64,000 nucleotides of DNA from Aestuariispira ectoiniformans (GTDB lineage: Bacteria; Pseudomonadota; Alphaproteobacteria; UBA8366; Aestuariispiraceae), in the NCBI RefSeq assembly GCF_025136295.1, contig NZ_CP062788.1:1054001-1118000 (forward strand), written 5' to 3'. Every line of letters starts with the position of its first letter. The first letter of the stretch is position 1. Position numbers and translations under genes: made by a program. Below the pieces are notes generated by a model. It made no database searches. It was not told the origin of the DNA and saw only the letters and a program-made list of their open reading frames with translations. Below, piece by piece: positions 8,934 to 18,956 of this stretch.

Positions 8934-9653
8934 ATGACCGATTGGCCGTCTAGAACCGCAGCCGCCTTAGAGAAAATTCGAAAGTTCCGCCCGCGCGTGC
9001 ACTGCCTGACCAATGCGGTCGCGCCGGAGCTGACAGCCAATATGCTGCTTGCCATCGGGGCACAGCCCTCGGTGACCTGGAACCATACGGAAATTGCTGA
9101 TTTCATCGCTAGCAGTCAGGCGCTTCTGGTCAATCTGGGCACCTTGACCGAGGACCGGAAGAAATCCATCGACATTGCGGTGAACGAGGCCGCGCGTGTC
9201 GGCATGCCCTGGGTTCTGGACCCGGTCAAGGTGCATCGCAGTCCCCGGCGTCTGGACTTCGCGCACAACCTGCTGGCCCAGGAGCCGTCGATTATTCGAT
9301 GCAATGCGGATGAGGCCGCTGCCTTGGGGGAGACCCCCGCGATCAAGGTCATTACCGGCGCAATCGACCGGATAGAACAAGGGGATTGTGTGGTGGAAAT
9401 CGCCAATGGCAATCCGCTGATGGATCGGGTGACGGCCATGGGCTGTGCCGGGTCTGCGGTGATCACCACATTTGCGGCCGTGCTGGATGATCCATTTGAG
9501 GCGGCGGTTTGCGGCCTGTTGGCGGTCAATGTGGCGGGGGATATTGCGGCCAGTCGGGCCGAAGGACCCGGCAGTTTCAAACCCCAGTTTCTGGATGCGT
9601 TGTTCAATCTGGATGCGAGGACCCTGGCGGCCCGCGCAAAGGTGACGGCATGA
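8934..9653 (+). CDS. thiM: Hydroxyethylthiazole kinase ThiM
   Basis: Phosphorylates 5-(2-hydroxyethyl)-4-methylthiazole, a thiamin salvage step. The 239-residue protein shows the ribokinase-like ThiM pattern: RPRVHCLTNAV near residue 22, then the NADEAAAL segment and DRVTAMGCAGSAVI, which holds the conserved glycine/cysteine anion-hole region. First gene of the salvage operon, directly after the TPP riboswitch. Its stop overlaps the thiE start as ATGA. No de novo thiazole genes (thiG, thiS, thiO) are nearby. Confidence 0.95.
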   Translation: MTDWPSRTAAALEKIRKFRPRVHCLTNAVAPELTANMLLAIGAQPSVTWNHTEIADFIASSQALLVNLGTLTEDRKKSIDIAVNEAARVGMPWVLDPVKVHRSPRRLDFAHNLLAQEPSIIRCNADEAAALGETPAIKVITGAIDRIEQGDCVVEIANGNPLMDRVTAMGCAGSAVITTFAAVLDDPFEAAVCGLLAVNVAGDIAASRAEGPGSFKPQFLDALFNLDARTLAARAKVTA

Positions 9654-10327
9654 GCAAAATTCCCTTCGATCCCCGCCTCTACCTGGTTCTTGGGCCGGAA
9701 AACTGCCCGGAGGGGGATGTTGTCTCGACTGCGGTTGAGGCGGTGCGGGGCGGTGTGACGCTGGTCCAATACCGCAACAAGCATGGCAACACCCGGCGCA
9801 TGATAGATGACGTTCGTGCGCTGAAACGGGGATTGGCTCCCTATGAGGTGCCCGTTTTGGTCAATGACCGGCTTGATGTTGCCCTGGCGGCAGGGGCGGA
9901 CGGTATTCATGTGGGCCAGTCGGATATGCCGGTGGAGACGGCCCGGCGACTGCTGGGGCCCGACAAGATCATCGGTCTGACCATCAAGGCCCGCGCCCAT
10001 CTGCTACAGGCCCCGGTGGATGTGCTGGACTATTGGAGTATTGGTGGTGTCTTCCCTACGCGTACCAAAAACAATCCCGATGCGCCGGTCGGCGCGGATG
10101 GTCTGGCGGATCTGGTGGCCATCGCACGGGCGCGCAGTGACATGCCGATCACCGCGATTGCGGGCATTACCCTTGAAAATCTGAGTGAAGTCTGGGCGGC
10201 AGGGATCAACGGCATTGCTGTTGTCTCCTCAATTTGCGCGGCCCCGGACAAACGGATGGCGGCGGAACGGTTTCGCCTGGCGGTGGACGGATTGTCTACG
10301 GGATCACGAGTGGAGGAAGCAGGATGA
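9650..10327 (+). CDS. thiE: Thiamine-phosphate synthase ThiE
   Basis: Joins HMP pyrophosphate and thiazole phosphate to form thiamin phosphate. The 225-residue TIM barrel shows [11 protein letters not shown] (substrate phosphate contacts), [24 protein letters not shown] and GGVFPTRTK, all characteristic. An upstream open frame reaches into thiM, but the ATG at 9650 overlaps the thiM stop and gives the normal N-terminus. Its own stop overlaps the thiD ATG. Confidence 0.95.
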   Translation: MSKIPFDPRLYLVLGPENCPEGDVVSTAVEAVRGGVTLVQYRNKHGNTRRMIDDVRALKRGLAPYEVPVLVNDRLDVALAAGADGIHVGQSDMPVETARRLLGPDKIIGLTIKARAHLLQAPVDVLDYWSIGGVFPTRTKNNPDAPVGADGLADLVAIARARSDMPITAIAGITLENLSEVWAAGINGIAVVSSICAAPDKRMAAERFRLAVDGLSTGSRVEEAG

Positions 10328-11130
10328 CAACACCCATAGCCCTGACAATTGCCGGGTCGGACAGTGGCGGCGGTGCCGGAATTCAGGCGGATTTGAAGGC
10401 TTTCTCTGCCCTGGGTGTTTACGGGGCCTCTGTCCTGACCGCATTGACGGCGCAGAATACGCGTGAGGTGCGCGCCATTCACGATGTCCCGTCCGGCTTT
10501 ATCCGCGCACAGATTGAAACCGTGTTTGACGATCTGGCGGTCGGTGCGGTGAAGATCGGCATGTTGAGCCAGCCTGAGGTTATCGAAACCGTCGCCGACT
10601 GTCTGTCGGAACATCCGGACGTGCCGGTTGTCCTGGACCCGGTCATGGTTGCGAAAAGCGGAGACAATTTGCTGCAGGATGAGGCGGTCGAAGCCTTGAA
10701 GACACGACTGCTGCCACTGGCGGCTGTGGTGACGCCCAATCTGCCGGAGGCTGCTGTTCTGCTGGGGCGGGATATGACGGGCGAGGCGGATGCAATGCAG
10801 GCCGCCGGTGGGGCGCTTCTGGCCATGGGGTGTCGGGCGGTGCTGATGAAAGGTGGTCATGCGGAGGGCGATGTCTGCACGGATATTCTGGTTTCCGGTG
10901 ATGGCGTAAATTTCCTCACCAGCGAGCGTGTTCATACAAAGAACACTCACGGGACGGGCTGCACCCTGTCGGCGGCCATAGCGGCGGGACTGGCAAGGAA
11001 GCTGCCACTGGTGGACGCCGTGACGCAGGCGCATGCCTATCTGCAGGAAGCGATCCGGCAGGCGGACCTGCTGACTGTCGGGGGCGGGCACGGCCCGGTC
11101 CATCATTTTCATTCTTTCTGGTCAAAGTGA
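10324..11130 (+). CDS. thiD: HMP/HMP-phosphate kinase ThiD
   Basis: Phosphorylates hydroxymethylpyrimidine twice to HMP pyrophosphate. The 268-residue protein starts with [18 protein letters not shown], has [10 protein letters not shown] in the middle, and ends with the [18 protein letters not shown] motif of the ribokinase fold. All are standard for ThiD. It overlaps the thiE stop by four bases. The next gene starts only 13 bases after its stop, so the TRAP binding protein belongs to the same transcript. Confidence 0.95.
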   Translation: MTTPIALTIAGSDSGGGAGIQADLKAFSALGVYGASVLTALTAQNTREVRAIHDVPSGFIRAQIETVFDDLAVGAVKIGMLSQPEVIETVADCLSEHPDVPVVLDPVMVAKSGDNLLQDEAVEALKTRLLPLAAVVTPNLPEAAVLLGRDMTGEADAMQAAGGALLAMGCRAVLMKGGHAEGDVCTDILVSGDGVNFLTSERVHTKNTHGTGCTLSAAIAAGLARKLPLVDAVTQAHAYLQEAIRQADLLTVGGGHGPVHHFHSFWSK

Positions 11131-11143
11131 AAGAGGCCGCATC

Positions 11144-12220
11144 ATGACATTTTCACGTCGTAAATTCCTGTCGGCATCGGCTGCCGGTGCCGTGGCCGCG
11201 ACAGCAAGTTTCAGTGCGCCTGCCGTCGCCAAAGGGATCGCCGAATGGCGTATGGTAACCAGTTGGCCGAAAAACTCGCCGGGGCCGGGCATGACCGCGC
11301 AACGGCTGGCCGACCGCATCACCGCGATGAGTGACGGTCGCCTGAAAGTGACCCTCTACGCGGCAGGCGAATTGGTTCCTGCCCTTGAGGTTTTCGATGC
11401 GGTTGCCGCCGGAAATGCGGAAATGGCCCATACGGCGTCACTCTTCTGGCAGGGCAAGATGAAGGCCTCTTTCTTCTATACCTCCGTGCCATTTGGTCTG
11501 ACTTCGGAAGAACATTGCGCCTGGGTCTATCATGGCGGTGGACAGGCTCTGTGGGATGAGCTTTACGCGCCATTCGGCATCAAACCCTATATGGCGGGCA
11601 ATACCGGCATGCAGATGGGGGGCTGGTTCAAGACCGAAATCAGGTCGCTTGATGATCTGAAGGGGATCAGGCAACGGGTGGTCGGCGTCGGCGGTGAGAT
11701 CATGCGGCGCATGGGCGTTTCGCCGGTGGTGCTGGCCCCCGGTGATATCTTCGGAGCCCTGCAGAGCGGCCTTGTGGATGCGGCGGAATTCCTCGGCCCC
11801 TGGACCGATACGGCCTTCGGGTTTTACAAGGTCGCGCCCTATTACTATTGGCCCGGTTTCAACAAGCCCAACGGGACCGGCGAGGCGCTGGTCAACAGGG
11901 CCGCACTGGATGGCCTGCCTGCCGACCTGAAGGCGGTGGTCGAGAATGCGGTACAGGCGGAAAACGCCTATGCCCTGGCTGAAAGCGATTGGGAAAATGC
12001 CCGCGCCCTGCAGGCCCTGTCCCAGAAACATGGTGTGAAGCTGCGCGCCTTCCCGGAAGATGTCCTCGCGGAGGCCCGGCGGATCACCCCGCAGGTGCTG
12101 GACGACCGTCTGGCCGATGACGAGTTGGGGCGTCGTATCCTGACCTCTTATCGGGAGGCGGTCGATCTGTGCCGCGACTGGGGCAAGGTCGGGCGTCAGG
12201 CCTTCCTGCGCGTGCGTTAG
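11144..12220 (+). CDS. TRAP-type solute-binding protein (DctP/TakP-like) in thiamin operon
   Basis: A 358-residue periplasmic binding protein with a twin-arginine signal (SRRKF at residues 4-8, cleavage after about AVA). The DctP fold is shown by WPKNSPGPGMTAQRLADR, LFWQGKMKASFFYTSVPFG and RSLDDLKGIRQRVVG; the last is where DctP-type proteins place the arginine that holds a substrate carboxylate. No TRAP membrane genes (dctQ, dctM) are in the window. It lies between thiD and thiZ with tight spacing (13 and 4 bases), so it is co-regulated by TPP. The ligand is unknown; a carboxylated thiamin breakdown product or precursor is my inference. Confidence 0.85.
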   Translation: MTFSRRKFLSASAAGAVAATASFSAPAVAKGIAEWRMVTSWPKNSPGPGMTAQRLADRITAMSDGRLKVTLYAAGELVPALEVFDAVAAGNAEMAHTASLFWQGKMKASFFYTSVPFGLTSEEHCAWVYHGGGQALWDELYAPFGIKPYMAGNTGMQMGGWFKTEIRSLDDLKGIRQRVVGVGGEIMRRMGVSPVVLAPGDIFGALQSGLVDAAEFLGPWTDTAFGFYKVAPYYYWPGFNKPNGTGEALVNRAALDGLPADLKAVVENAVQAENAYALAESDWENARALQALSQKHGVKLRAFPEDVLAEARRITPQVLDDRLADDELGRRILTSYREAVDLCRDWGKVGRQAFLRVR

Positions 12221-12224
12221 TGTC

Positions 12225-12971
12225 ATGCCGCGATCTCACCCCACGCCGCATCTGCTGCCGACCGTCGGGCTGGATGATCTGTCCCTGACACTGGGAAATA
12301 TTCGGCTTTTCGACGGATTGTCGCTGGCTTTGCCGGAGCAGCAGTGGACGGCGTTGTTGGGGGCGAGCGGCGTTGGCAAAAGTACAATCCTGAAACTGTT
12401 GGCAGGTCTGGTGAAACCTGACAGCGGGGCCGTGCATTGCCCGGGAGCCGTGGCCTATATGGCGCAACAGGATTTGCTTCTGCCATGGCTGAATGTTCTG
12501 GATAACGTGACCGTAGGTGTTCGCCTGCGGCAGGGCGGGGCGGCAGCAAGACGCCAGCGGGACAAGGCGATGGCGATCCTGGAGCAGGTTGGTATGGCGG
12601 ATAGGGTGGGATTCGAACCCGCCGCCCTGTCCGGTGGCATGCGTCAACGCGTGGCGCTGGCCCGTACCCTGATGGAAGATTGCCCGGTGGTGCTGATGGA
12701 TGAACCCTTTTCGGCGCTGGATGCGGTTACCCGGCACCGCCTGCAACGGCTGACCTTCGATCTGTTGCAGGGCCGGACGGTTGTACTTGTCACCCACGAC
12801 CCCCTGGAGGCGCTGCGCCTGGGTGATGAGGTAAGGGTCTTGCAGGGTGGTGACGTGGTTTCCATTACCGACCCGATCAAACCCGAAGGCGTACCGCCAC
12901 GCCGGCTGGAGGACAGCAGCGTTTCCTCCCTTTATCCGCGTCTGCTGGCGGTGCTGGAGGCAGGGTCGTGA
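12225..12971 (+). CDS. thiZ: ABC transporter ATPase ThiZ (pyrimidine precursor uptake)
   Basis: ATPase of the ThiXYZ importer for N-formyl-4-amino-5-aminomethyl-2-methylpyrimidine. The 248-residue protein has Walker A GASGVGKST (46-54), the signature LSGGMRQR, Walker B VVLMDEPFSALD and an H-loop VTHD. Sequence type is the nitrate/sulfonate/taurine ATPase group. The assignment to ThiZ rests on its place between thiamin genes and next to thiX and thiY. Its stop overlaps the GTG start of thiX. Confidence 0.88.
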   Translation: MPRSHPTPHLLPTVGLDDLSLTLGNIRLFDGLSLALPEQQWTALLGASGVGKSTILKLLAGLVKPDSGAVHCPGAVAYMAQQDLLLPWLNVLDNVTVGVRLRQGGAAARRQRDKAMAILEQVGMADRVGFEPAALSGGMRQRVALARTLMEDCPVVLMDEPFSALDAVTRHRLQRLTFDLLQGRTVVLVTHDPLEALRLGDEVRVLQGGDVVSITDPIKPEGVPPRRLEDSSVSSLYPRLLAVLEAGS

Positions 12972-13723
12972 TCCGGTTGCTTCCCATTGTTGTCGGGCTG
13001 GTCGTGCTCTGGCAGGGCGTGGTCTGGGTGACAGGCGTGCCGCCCTTCATTCTGCCGGGGCCGCTGGCAGTGGCCAAGGCCCTTGGAACCCGTTGGCCGG
13101 TGCTGGTGGATCATGCGGCCGTGACTGTTCTGGAAATTATACTTGGCCTGCTGTTCGGGGCGTTACTGGGGGCGGTGTCTGCGCTGATGATGGCATCCTG
13201 GCGGCCTGCGCGACGCTGGCTGTTGCCGATCTTTGTGGTGTCTCAGTCGATACCGGTTTTTGCCCTCGCGCCAATTCTGGTGCTTTGGATGGGCTATGGC
13301 CTTCTGTCCAAGGTCGCGATGGCAGTGCTGGTCATCTATTTCCCGGTGACGGCGGCTTTTTATGACGGGTTGCGCCAGACGGAGACCGGCTGGCTGGATA
13401 TGGCGCGTGTGATGGGGGCAAGCCCCGCGCGTATCCTGTGGCATATACGTGTGCCGGCTGCCCTGCCGCGATTTGCGAGCGGGTTGCGGGTGGCAACCGC
13501 CGTTGCCCCGATCGGTGCGATTATCGGCGAATGGGTCGGCTCTTCCAAAGGGCTTGGTTATCTGATGCTGCATGCCAACGGACGCATGCAGGTGGACTTC
13601 ATGTTTGCGGCGCTTTTCCTGCTCGCCGCGTTTTCGGTTTGTCTCTATTTCACGATGGATGCCGGGCTGCGCCGCCTGACGGCCTGGGCCGGTGTCCAAG
13701 ACAGGGGAAAGGAAGAAGAATGA
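12968..13723 (+). CDS. thiX: ABC transporter permease ThiX
   Basis: Inner-membrane permease partner of ThiY and ThiZ. The 251-residue product begins at a GTG that overlaps the thiZ stop (GTGA). It has about six hydrophobic segments and the permease signature AARVMGA-like region (here MARVMGASPARILWHIRVPAALPR), which contacts the ATPase. Belongs to the SsuC/TauC-type family. Its stop overlaps the thiY ATG. Confidence 0.88.
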   Translation: MIRLLPIVVGLVVLWQGVVWVTGVPPFILPGPLAVAKALGTRWPVLVDHAAVTVLEIILGLLFGALLGAVSALMMASWRPARRWLLPIFVVSQSIPVFALAPILVLWMGYGLLSKVAMAVLVIYFPVTAAFYDGLRQTETGWLDMARVMGASPARILWHIRVPAALPRFASGLRVATAVAPIGAIIGEWVGSSKGLGYLMLHANGRMQVDFMFAALFLLAAFSVCLYFTMDAGLRRLTAWAGVQDRGKEEE

Positions 13724-14673
13724 AACGTTATATAGCTGCACTGGCGTTGACTGCATTTGCCTGGATGCCTTCGGCGCAGGCGGCGGAAAAGGTGACGATC
13801 CTGTTGGACTGGTTCGTCAACCCGGACCACGCGACATTGGTCGTCGCCAAGGAAAAGGGGTTCTTCAAGGCAGAGGGGCTGGACGTGGATCTGGTCGCAC
13901 CCGCCGATCCCAATGACCCGCCGAAACTGGTTGCTGCCGGCAAGGCGGATCTGGCGGTTTCCTATCAGCCGCAATTGCATGTCCAGGTGGCGGAGGGGCT
14001 GCCGCTGGTTCGTGTTGGCACCTTGGTGGCAACACCGCTGAATTCTCTGGTCGTTTTGAAGGATGGGCCGGTGAAATCTATCGCGGACCTGAAAGGCCGG
14101 AAGGTCGGTTTCTCCGTTGGTGGATTCGAGGACACGCTGCTTGATGCGATGCTGAAAAAGAACGGGCTTTCCATCAAAGACGTTGAACTGGTCAATGTGA
14201 ACTTCTCCCTGTCGCCGTCGCTGATTGCGGGCCAGGTGGATGCGGTGATAGGTGCCTATCGCAATTTCGAATTGAACCAGATGGATATCGTCAAGGCACC
14301 GGGCCGGGCCTTCTACGTGGAAGAGGAGGGCGTTCCCTCTTATGACGAACTGATCCTGATCGCCAACAAGGACAATGCCGACAGCGAACAGGTCAAACAT
14401 GTGCTGACGGCCTTGCAGAACGCCGGGACCTATCTGGTGAACCATCCGCAGGAAAGCTGGCAGGCCTTTATCAAGGCTTATCCGGAACTGGATGATGAGT
14501 TGAACCGCCGCGCCTGGGCAGACACCCTGCCGCGTTTCGCCCTTCGTCCGGCGGCGCTGGACCAGGGACGCTACAAACGGTTTGCCGATTTCATGAAGGC
14601 CAGCGGCATGATCGACAAGACCATGGATCTGAATGACTATGCGATTGACCCGTTTGCGGGGGAGAAGAAGTAA
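13720..14673 (+). CDS. thiY: Pyrimidine-precursor binding protein ThiY
   Basis: Periplasmic binding protein (NMT1/THI5-like family) for the aminomethylpyrimidine salvaged from degraded thiamin. The 317-residue protein has a signal peptide ending at AQA (about residue 21). Then comes LLDWFVNPDHATLVVAKEKG, whose position matches ligand-contacting residues of THI5-like proteins, and later DLAVSYQPQLHVQ. The chosen ATG overlaps the thiX stop; an upstream frame inside thiX was rejected. Followed directly by tenA, as expected for this pathway. Confidence 0.92.
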   Translation: MKRYIAALALTAFAWMPSAQAAEKVTILLDWFVNPDHATLVVAKEKGFFKAEGLDVDLVAPADPNDPPKLVAAGKADLAVSYQPQLHVQVAEGLPLVRVGTLVATPLNSLVVLKDGPVKSIADLKGRKVGFSVGGFEDTLLDAMLKKNGLSIKDVELVNVNFSLSPSLIAGQVDAVIGAYRNFELNQMDIVKAPGRAFYVEEEGVPSYDELILIANKDNADSEQVKHVLTALQNAGTYLVNHPQESWQAFIKAYPELDDELNRRAWADTLPRFALRPAALDQGRYKRFADFMKASGMIDKTMDLNDYAIDPFAGEKK

Positions 14674-15341
14674 TGCGGTCCGCATTTCTCGACCGCCTGA
14701 AGGCAACCTGTGCCGAAGACTGGCAGGCCTATGTTGAGCATGACTTCGTGCGTCAGCTTGGGGCAGGGACGCTGCCCCAGGCCTGTTTTCGGCATTATCT
14801 GAAGCAGGACTACCTGTTTCTGATACAGTTTGCCCGTGCCTTTGCGCTGGCAGCCTATAAGTCGGAGCGGCTGGACGATATCCGTATGGCCCATGGGGCG
14901 ATGAAGGCAATCCTGGATACCGAACTGGAGCTGCATGTCGACTTCTGCCGGAAGTGGGGGATTGAACCGGGTGAGCTGGAAGACCTGCCGGAGGCAACGG
15001 CCAATATGGCCTATACCCGTTATGTCCACAGTGCGGGCATGACCGGTACAATCCTGGACCTGCACGTAGCTTTGGCGCCTTGCTTGCTGGGCTATGCAGA
15101 GATCGGGCAGCGGTTGGCAAATGATCCGGCGACGGTCCGGGATGGCAATCGCTACCAGGACTGGATCGAGATGTATTCCGGCGATGAATATCTGGAGGCG
15201 GCACAGGCCGCCGCGGATTATCTTGACCGGTTGGCAGAGGGTATTTCCGACGCAAGATTTGAGGCTCTGGCCCGAACTTTCCGGGATGCGACGCGACTGG
15301 AAATCGCCTTTTGGCAGATGGGGCTGGACCGGTCGCTTTAA
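14673..15341 (+). CDS. tenA: Aminopyrimidine aminohydrolase (thiaminase II) TenA
   Basis: Hydrolyses 4-amino-5-aminomethyl-2-methylpyrimidine to HMP, so it feeds ThiD. The all-helical 222-residue protein has the expected QDYLFL segment (D46) and the catalytic cysteine C137 in HVALAPCLLGYAEIG. It overlaps the thiY stop as TAATG and closes the salvage operon. It is convergent with the DUF302 gene, with only three bases between the stops. Confidence 0.93.
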   Translation: MRSAFLDRLKATCAEDWQAYVEHDFVRQLGAGTLPQACFRHYLKQDYLFLIQFARAFALAAYKSERLDDIRMAHGAMKAILDTELELHVDFCRKWGIEPGELEDLPEATANMAYTRYVHSAGMTGTILDLHVALAPCLLGYAEIGQRLANDPATVRDGNRYQDWIEMYSGDEYLEAAQAAADYLDRLAEGISDARFEALARTFRDATRLEIAFWQMGLDRSL

Positions 15342-15344
15342 GTC

Positions 15345-15821
15345 TCATTTCTGTAGGGAATCCTGGATGATCTTGTGAAAGATTTCATCCAGTTCCCGGG
15401 CCATGATGTCCAATTCAGCGACCTCATAGGGCGAGAAGACGGTGCTGGGGCGATGGTAGGTGAGTTTTGCCGTGCCATCCTCCTGTTCCGTCACATAAAG
15501 ACGCAACGGCGCTTCGATCCCGGCGGGAATGCTGGCCTTCAACATCCGCACGGCAAAGCGGGGATGGAACACCATGATCACCCGGTTGCCGGGAATGGTC
15601 ACGCCCAGTGCCTTTGCGCCGCAGGTGGCACAAGCCTCGGCAACGATGCCCATGTTATTGGCTTTGATGGCTGCCTTCAGGTCCGTCACATACTGATCGA
15701 ACGGCTTGCCTGTGTTCACGGCCAGGGGCTCTGCCTGCTGGGCGTGAAGCGGGGCCGCGAAGGCAATCAATGCCAGTAACGCAAATGCGGCGCCAGGTAT
15801 GAACCCCGGATTGTGACGCAT
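15345..15821 (-). CDS. DUF302 family exported protein
   Basis: A 158-residue protein with a clear signal peptide (hydrophobic residues about 8-24, cleavage near LHA|QQ). The mature part holds the DUF302 pattern: FDQYVTDLKAAIKANNMGIV, then IPGNRVIMVFHPRFAVRMLKA, LRLYVTEQEDG and the TYHRPSTVFSPY segment. DUF302 proteins are small periplasmic proteins of unknown activity. Two close cysteines (CATC) lie early in the mature domain and could be oxidised. It stands alone, convergent with tenA. Confidence 0.75.
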   Translation of the reverse strand: MRHNPGFIPGAAFALLALIAFAAPLHAQQAEPLAVNTGKPFDQYVTDLKAAIKANNMGIVAEACATCGAKALGVTIPGNRVIMVFHPRFAVRMLKASIPAGIEAPLRLYVTEQEDGTAKLTYHRPSTVFSPYEVAELDIMARELDEIFHKIIQDSLQK

Positions 15822-15905
15822 GGCTCCCTCCCTGATTTTCTTTTCGAAGACGGTAGAAGGGACATCTGATCGCGTCCAGTTACTATTCTGTGAGGGACAA
15901 TAAGA

Positions 15906-15931
15906 AAGGGCGGCAGTTTCCTGCCGCCCTT
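15906..15931 (-). terminator. Intrinsic terminator after gcvP (possibly bidirectional)
   Basis: An 11-pair stem AAGGGCGGCAG/CTGCCGCCCTT closes a four-base loop. On the minus strand it is followed by TTTCTTATT. It lies 59 bases past the gcvP stop. Confidence 0.8.
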
Positions 15932-15989
15932 AATTCGGTCCGTTTCCGGACCACCACCTGCTGTGGGGAACAGGTGGTAACCTTGTGCG

Positions 15990-18911
15990 CTATTCCGCAG
16001 CTTCGTCCATATAGGCCGAAATCGGCGGGCAGGAACAAACCAGATGACGGTCGCCATAGACGTTGTCTACACGTCCGACCGGCGGCCAGAATTTGTCCTC
16101 GCGTACCGAATGCAGCGGGAAGTAGGCTTCTTCCTTGGAGTAAGGATAGGGCCAGTTTTCGCTGAGCAGCAGCTTGTGGGTATGCGGTGCGTTTTTCAGC
16201 AGGTTGTTTTCCGCATCCACCTTGCCACTTTCCACATCCGCAATTTCCTTGTGGATCTGGATCAGCGCGTCGCAGAATTTGTCCAACTCCCGCTTGGCTT
16301 CGCTTTCCGTCGGTTCGATCATCAGCGTGTCGACCACGGGGAAAGACATGGTCGGCGCGTGGTAGCCATAGTCCACCAGACGCTTGGCGACGTCTTCCAC
16401 GGAAATGCCGGCCCGGTCTTTCAGGTCACGCATATCGACGATGCATTCATGCGCCACATAGCCGTTTTTACCGGAATAGAGAACCGGGAAATAGGGTTCC
16501 AGACGCTTGGCCATGTAGTTGGCGTTCAGGATCGCGATCTTGGTGGCGTCCGTCAGGCCTTCCGCACCCATCATGGCGATATATGCCCATGTGATCGGCA
16601 GGATGCTGGCGGAACCCCAGGGGGCTGCGGCAACTGCGCCGATGGTGCCTTCGTCACCCTCTGCCGGGTTCAGGCCATCGATCATGGTGTGACCGGACAG
16701 GAAGGGTGCCAGATGCGCCTTCACGCCGATCGGTCCCATGCCCGGGCCACCCCCGCCGTGGGGAATGCAGAAAGTTTTATGCAGGTTCAGGTGGCTGACG
16801 TCCGACCCGATATCGCCCGGACGGACAAGGCCGACCATGGCGTTCATATTCGCGCCGTCCATATAGACCTGGCCGCCGAATTCATGGATCGCATCGCAGA
16901 TCGCACGGATTTCCTCTTCGAACACCCCGTGGGTGGACGGATAGGTGACGATCAGGGCCGCCAGGTTGTCCTTATGCTGTTCCGCCTTGGCGCGCAGGTC
17001 GGTCACATCCACGTTGCCCTTGTCGTCGCAGGCAACAACCACGACCTTCATGCCCGCCATGGCGGCACTTGCCGGGTTTGTGCCATGGGCGGAGGCCGGG
17101 ATCAGGCAGATGTTACGATGCCCTTCGCCACGGGATTCGTGATATTTGCGGATCACCAGCAGACCGGCATATTCGCCCTGCGACCCAGCATTGGGCTGCA
17201 GGGAAATTGCTTCATAACCGGTGATTTCGCAAAGCGCGAATTCCAGTTCTTCAAAGAGCTGCTGATAGCCCTGCGTCTGGTCTTCCGGTGCGAACGGATG
17301 CAGGTGGCTGAAATTGCGCCATGTGATCGGAATCATTTCCGAAGTGGCGTTCAGTTTCATGGTGCAGGAACCCAGCGGGATCATGGAGCGGTTCAGGGCC
17401 ACATCCTTGTCACGCAGCCAACGGATATAGCGCAGCATTTCCGTTTCGGCGTGGTAGAGGTGGAACACCGGATGTTCCATGAAGGCGCTCGTCCGGCGCA
17501 GGCCAGCCGGGATGCTGTCCGCGACGTTCTTGTCGATTGCCTTGATGTCCAGGCCGTCGGCCGCATGGGATTTGAAGACGTTCCACAGGGCGCGCAGGTC
17601 GCGGCGCTTGGTGGTTTCGTCAAAGGAGATGCCCACATGGTCGCGATCGATCACCCGCAGGTTGATGCGGGATTCGCGGGCGCGGGCCGCAATGCGATGG
17701 GCCTGGCCGCGTGCCCGGACGGTGATGGTGTCGAAGAAGTTTTCGGTTACCACTTCCACGCCCAGAGACTTCAGGCCATCCACCAGGATGGAGGTCATGC
17801 GGTTGACCTTGCGGGCGATTTTGGTCAGTCCGTCCGGACCGTGATAGACGCCATAGAAGGAGGCGATCACCGCCAGCAATACCTGTGCGGTACAGATGTT
17901 ACTGGTCGCTTTTTCACGGCGGATATGCTGTTCACGGGTCTGCATCGCCATGCGCAGGGCAGGCTGGCCCTGGCTGTCGACGGAGACACCGATGATACGA
18001 CCCGGCATCTGACGCTTGTAGGCATCCTTGGTCGCGAAATAGGCCGCGTGCGGACCACCGAAGCCCATCGGCACACCAAAACGCTGTGCGGAGCCGACGA
18101 CGATGTCCGCACCCAGTTCACCCGGCGGGGTCAACAGGGTCAGCGCGAGCAGGTCGGCGGACACGGTGACCAGGACCTTGTCTTCATGGGCCTTGTCGAT
18201 CACCGGCTTGATGTCACGGATTTCGCCGCTGGAGCCCGGATACTGGACGACTAGGCCGAAGACGTCTTCGGTCTGCAGGTCTGCTGCAAACGGGTCGCCG
18301 ACAACGACATCGAAGCCCATGGAATGGGCGCGGGTCTGAACCACTTCCAGGGTCTGCGGGTGCACATCCTGGTCGACAAAGAAGGTGTTGGCCTTCTTCT
18401 TTTTGGTCACGCGATGGGACATGGCCATGGATTCGGCAACGGCCGTCGCCTCGTCCAACAGGGAGGCGTTGGCGATTTCCATGGCGGTCAGGTCGGTGAT
18501 CATCTGCTGGAAGTTCAGCAGGGCTTCAAGGCGGCCCTGGCTGACTTCGGCCTGATAGGGAGTATAGGCGGTGTACCAGCCCGGATCTTCCAACACGTTG
18601 CGCAGGATAACCGGCGGCAGCACCGTGCCGTAGTAACCCATGCCGATCATGTTGATATAGACCTGGTTGCGACTGGCGATTTTACGCAGGTCGCTCAGCG
18701 TCTGGCGTTCGCTGCGTGCGCCGGGCGTGGCCAGGGGCCGGTCAGTCAGAATGCTGGCCGGGATGGTTTTGGCGATCAGGTCATCCAGATCCTTCGCGCC
18801 TACCGTTTCCAGCATCTCCTGGATTTGTTCCTTGCCCGGGCCGATATGGCGGCGAACAAAGTCATTACGCTGTTCCAGCTCTGCCAAGCTGGTACGTTCC
18901 GTCGTCATCAT
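15990..18911 (-). CDS. gcvP: Glycine dehydrogenase (decarboxylating), P protein
   Basis: PLP enzyme that decarboxylates glycine and loads the aminomethyl group on the H-protein lipoyl arm. The 973-residue protein is the single-chain form, with the N-terminal half and the C-terminal half both present. The PLP lysine is K712 in [16 protein letters not shown], in the glycine-rich loop typical of the family. It follows gcvH by 45 bases and is the last gene of gcvT-gcvH-gcvP, under the tandem glycine riboswitch upstream of gcvT. Confidence 0.97.
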   Translation of the reverse strand: MMTTERTSLAELEQRNDFVRRHIGPGKEQIQEMLETVGAKDLDDLIAKTIPASILTDRPLATPGARSERQTLSDLRKIASRNQVYINMIGMGYYGTVLPPVILRNVLEDPGWYTAYTPYQAEVSQGRLEALLNFQQMITDLTAMEIANASLLDEATAVAESMAMSHRVTKKKKANTFFVDQDVHPQTLEVVQTRAHSMGFDVVVGDPFAADLQTEDVFGLVVQYPGSSGEIRDIKPVIDKAHEDKVLVTVSADLLALTLLTPPGELGADIVVGSAQRFGVPMGFGGPHAAYFATKDAYKRQMPGRIIGVSVDSQGQPALRMAMQTREQHIRREKATSNICTAQVLLAVIASFYGVYHGPDGLTKIARKVNRMTSILVDGLKSLGVEVVTENFFDTITVRARGQAHRIAARARESRINLRVIDRDHVGISFDETTKRRDLRALWNVFKSHAADGLDIKAIDKNVADSIPAGLRRTSAFMEHPVFHLYHAETEMLRYIRWLRDKDVALNRSMIPLGSCTMKLNATSEMIPITWRNFSHLHPFAPEDQTQGYQQLFEELEFALCEITGYEAISLQPNAGSQGEYAGLLVIRKYHESRGEGHRNICLIPASAHGTNPASAAMAGMKVVVVACDDKGNVDVTDLRAKAEQHKDNLAALIVTYPSTHGVFEEEIRAICDAIHEFGGQVYMDGANMNAMVGLVRPGDIGSDVSHLNLHKTFCIPHGGGGPGMGPIGVKAHLAPFLSGHTMIDGLNPAEGDEGTIGAVAAAPWGSASILPITWAYIAMMGAEGLTDATKIAILNANYMAKRLEPYFPVLYSGKNGYVAHECIVDMRDLKDRAGISVEDVAKRLVDYGYHAPTMSFPVVDTLMIEPTESEAKRELDKFCDALIQIHKEIADVESGKVDAENNLLKNAPHTHKLLLSENWPYPYSKEEAYFPLHSVREDKFWPPVGRVDNVYGDRHLVCSCPPISAYMDEAAE

Positions 18912-18956
18912 TACTCTCCTACCAAAGCTGCTCTCAAATCGAACGGCTTGGACTGA

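Noticed and set aside
16044-18254. 736-codon open frame on the plus strand
   Set aside because: Antisense to gcvP; codon pattern mirrors the real gene.
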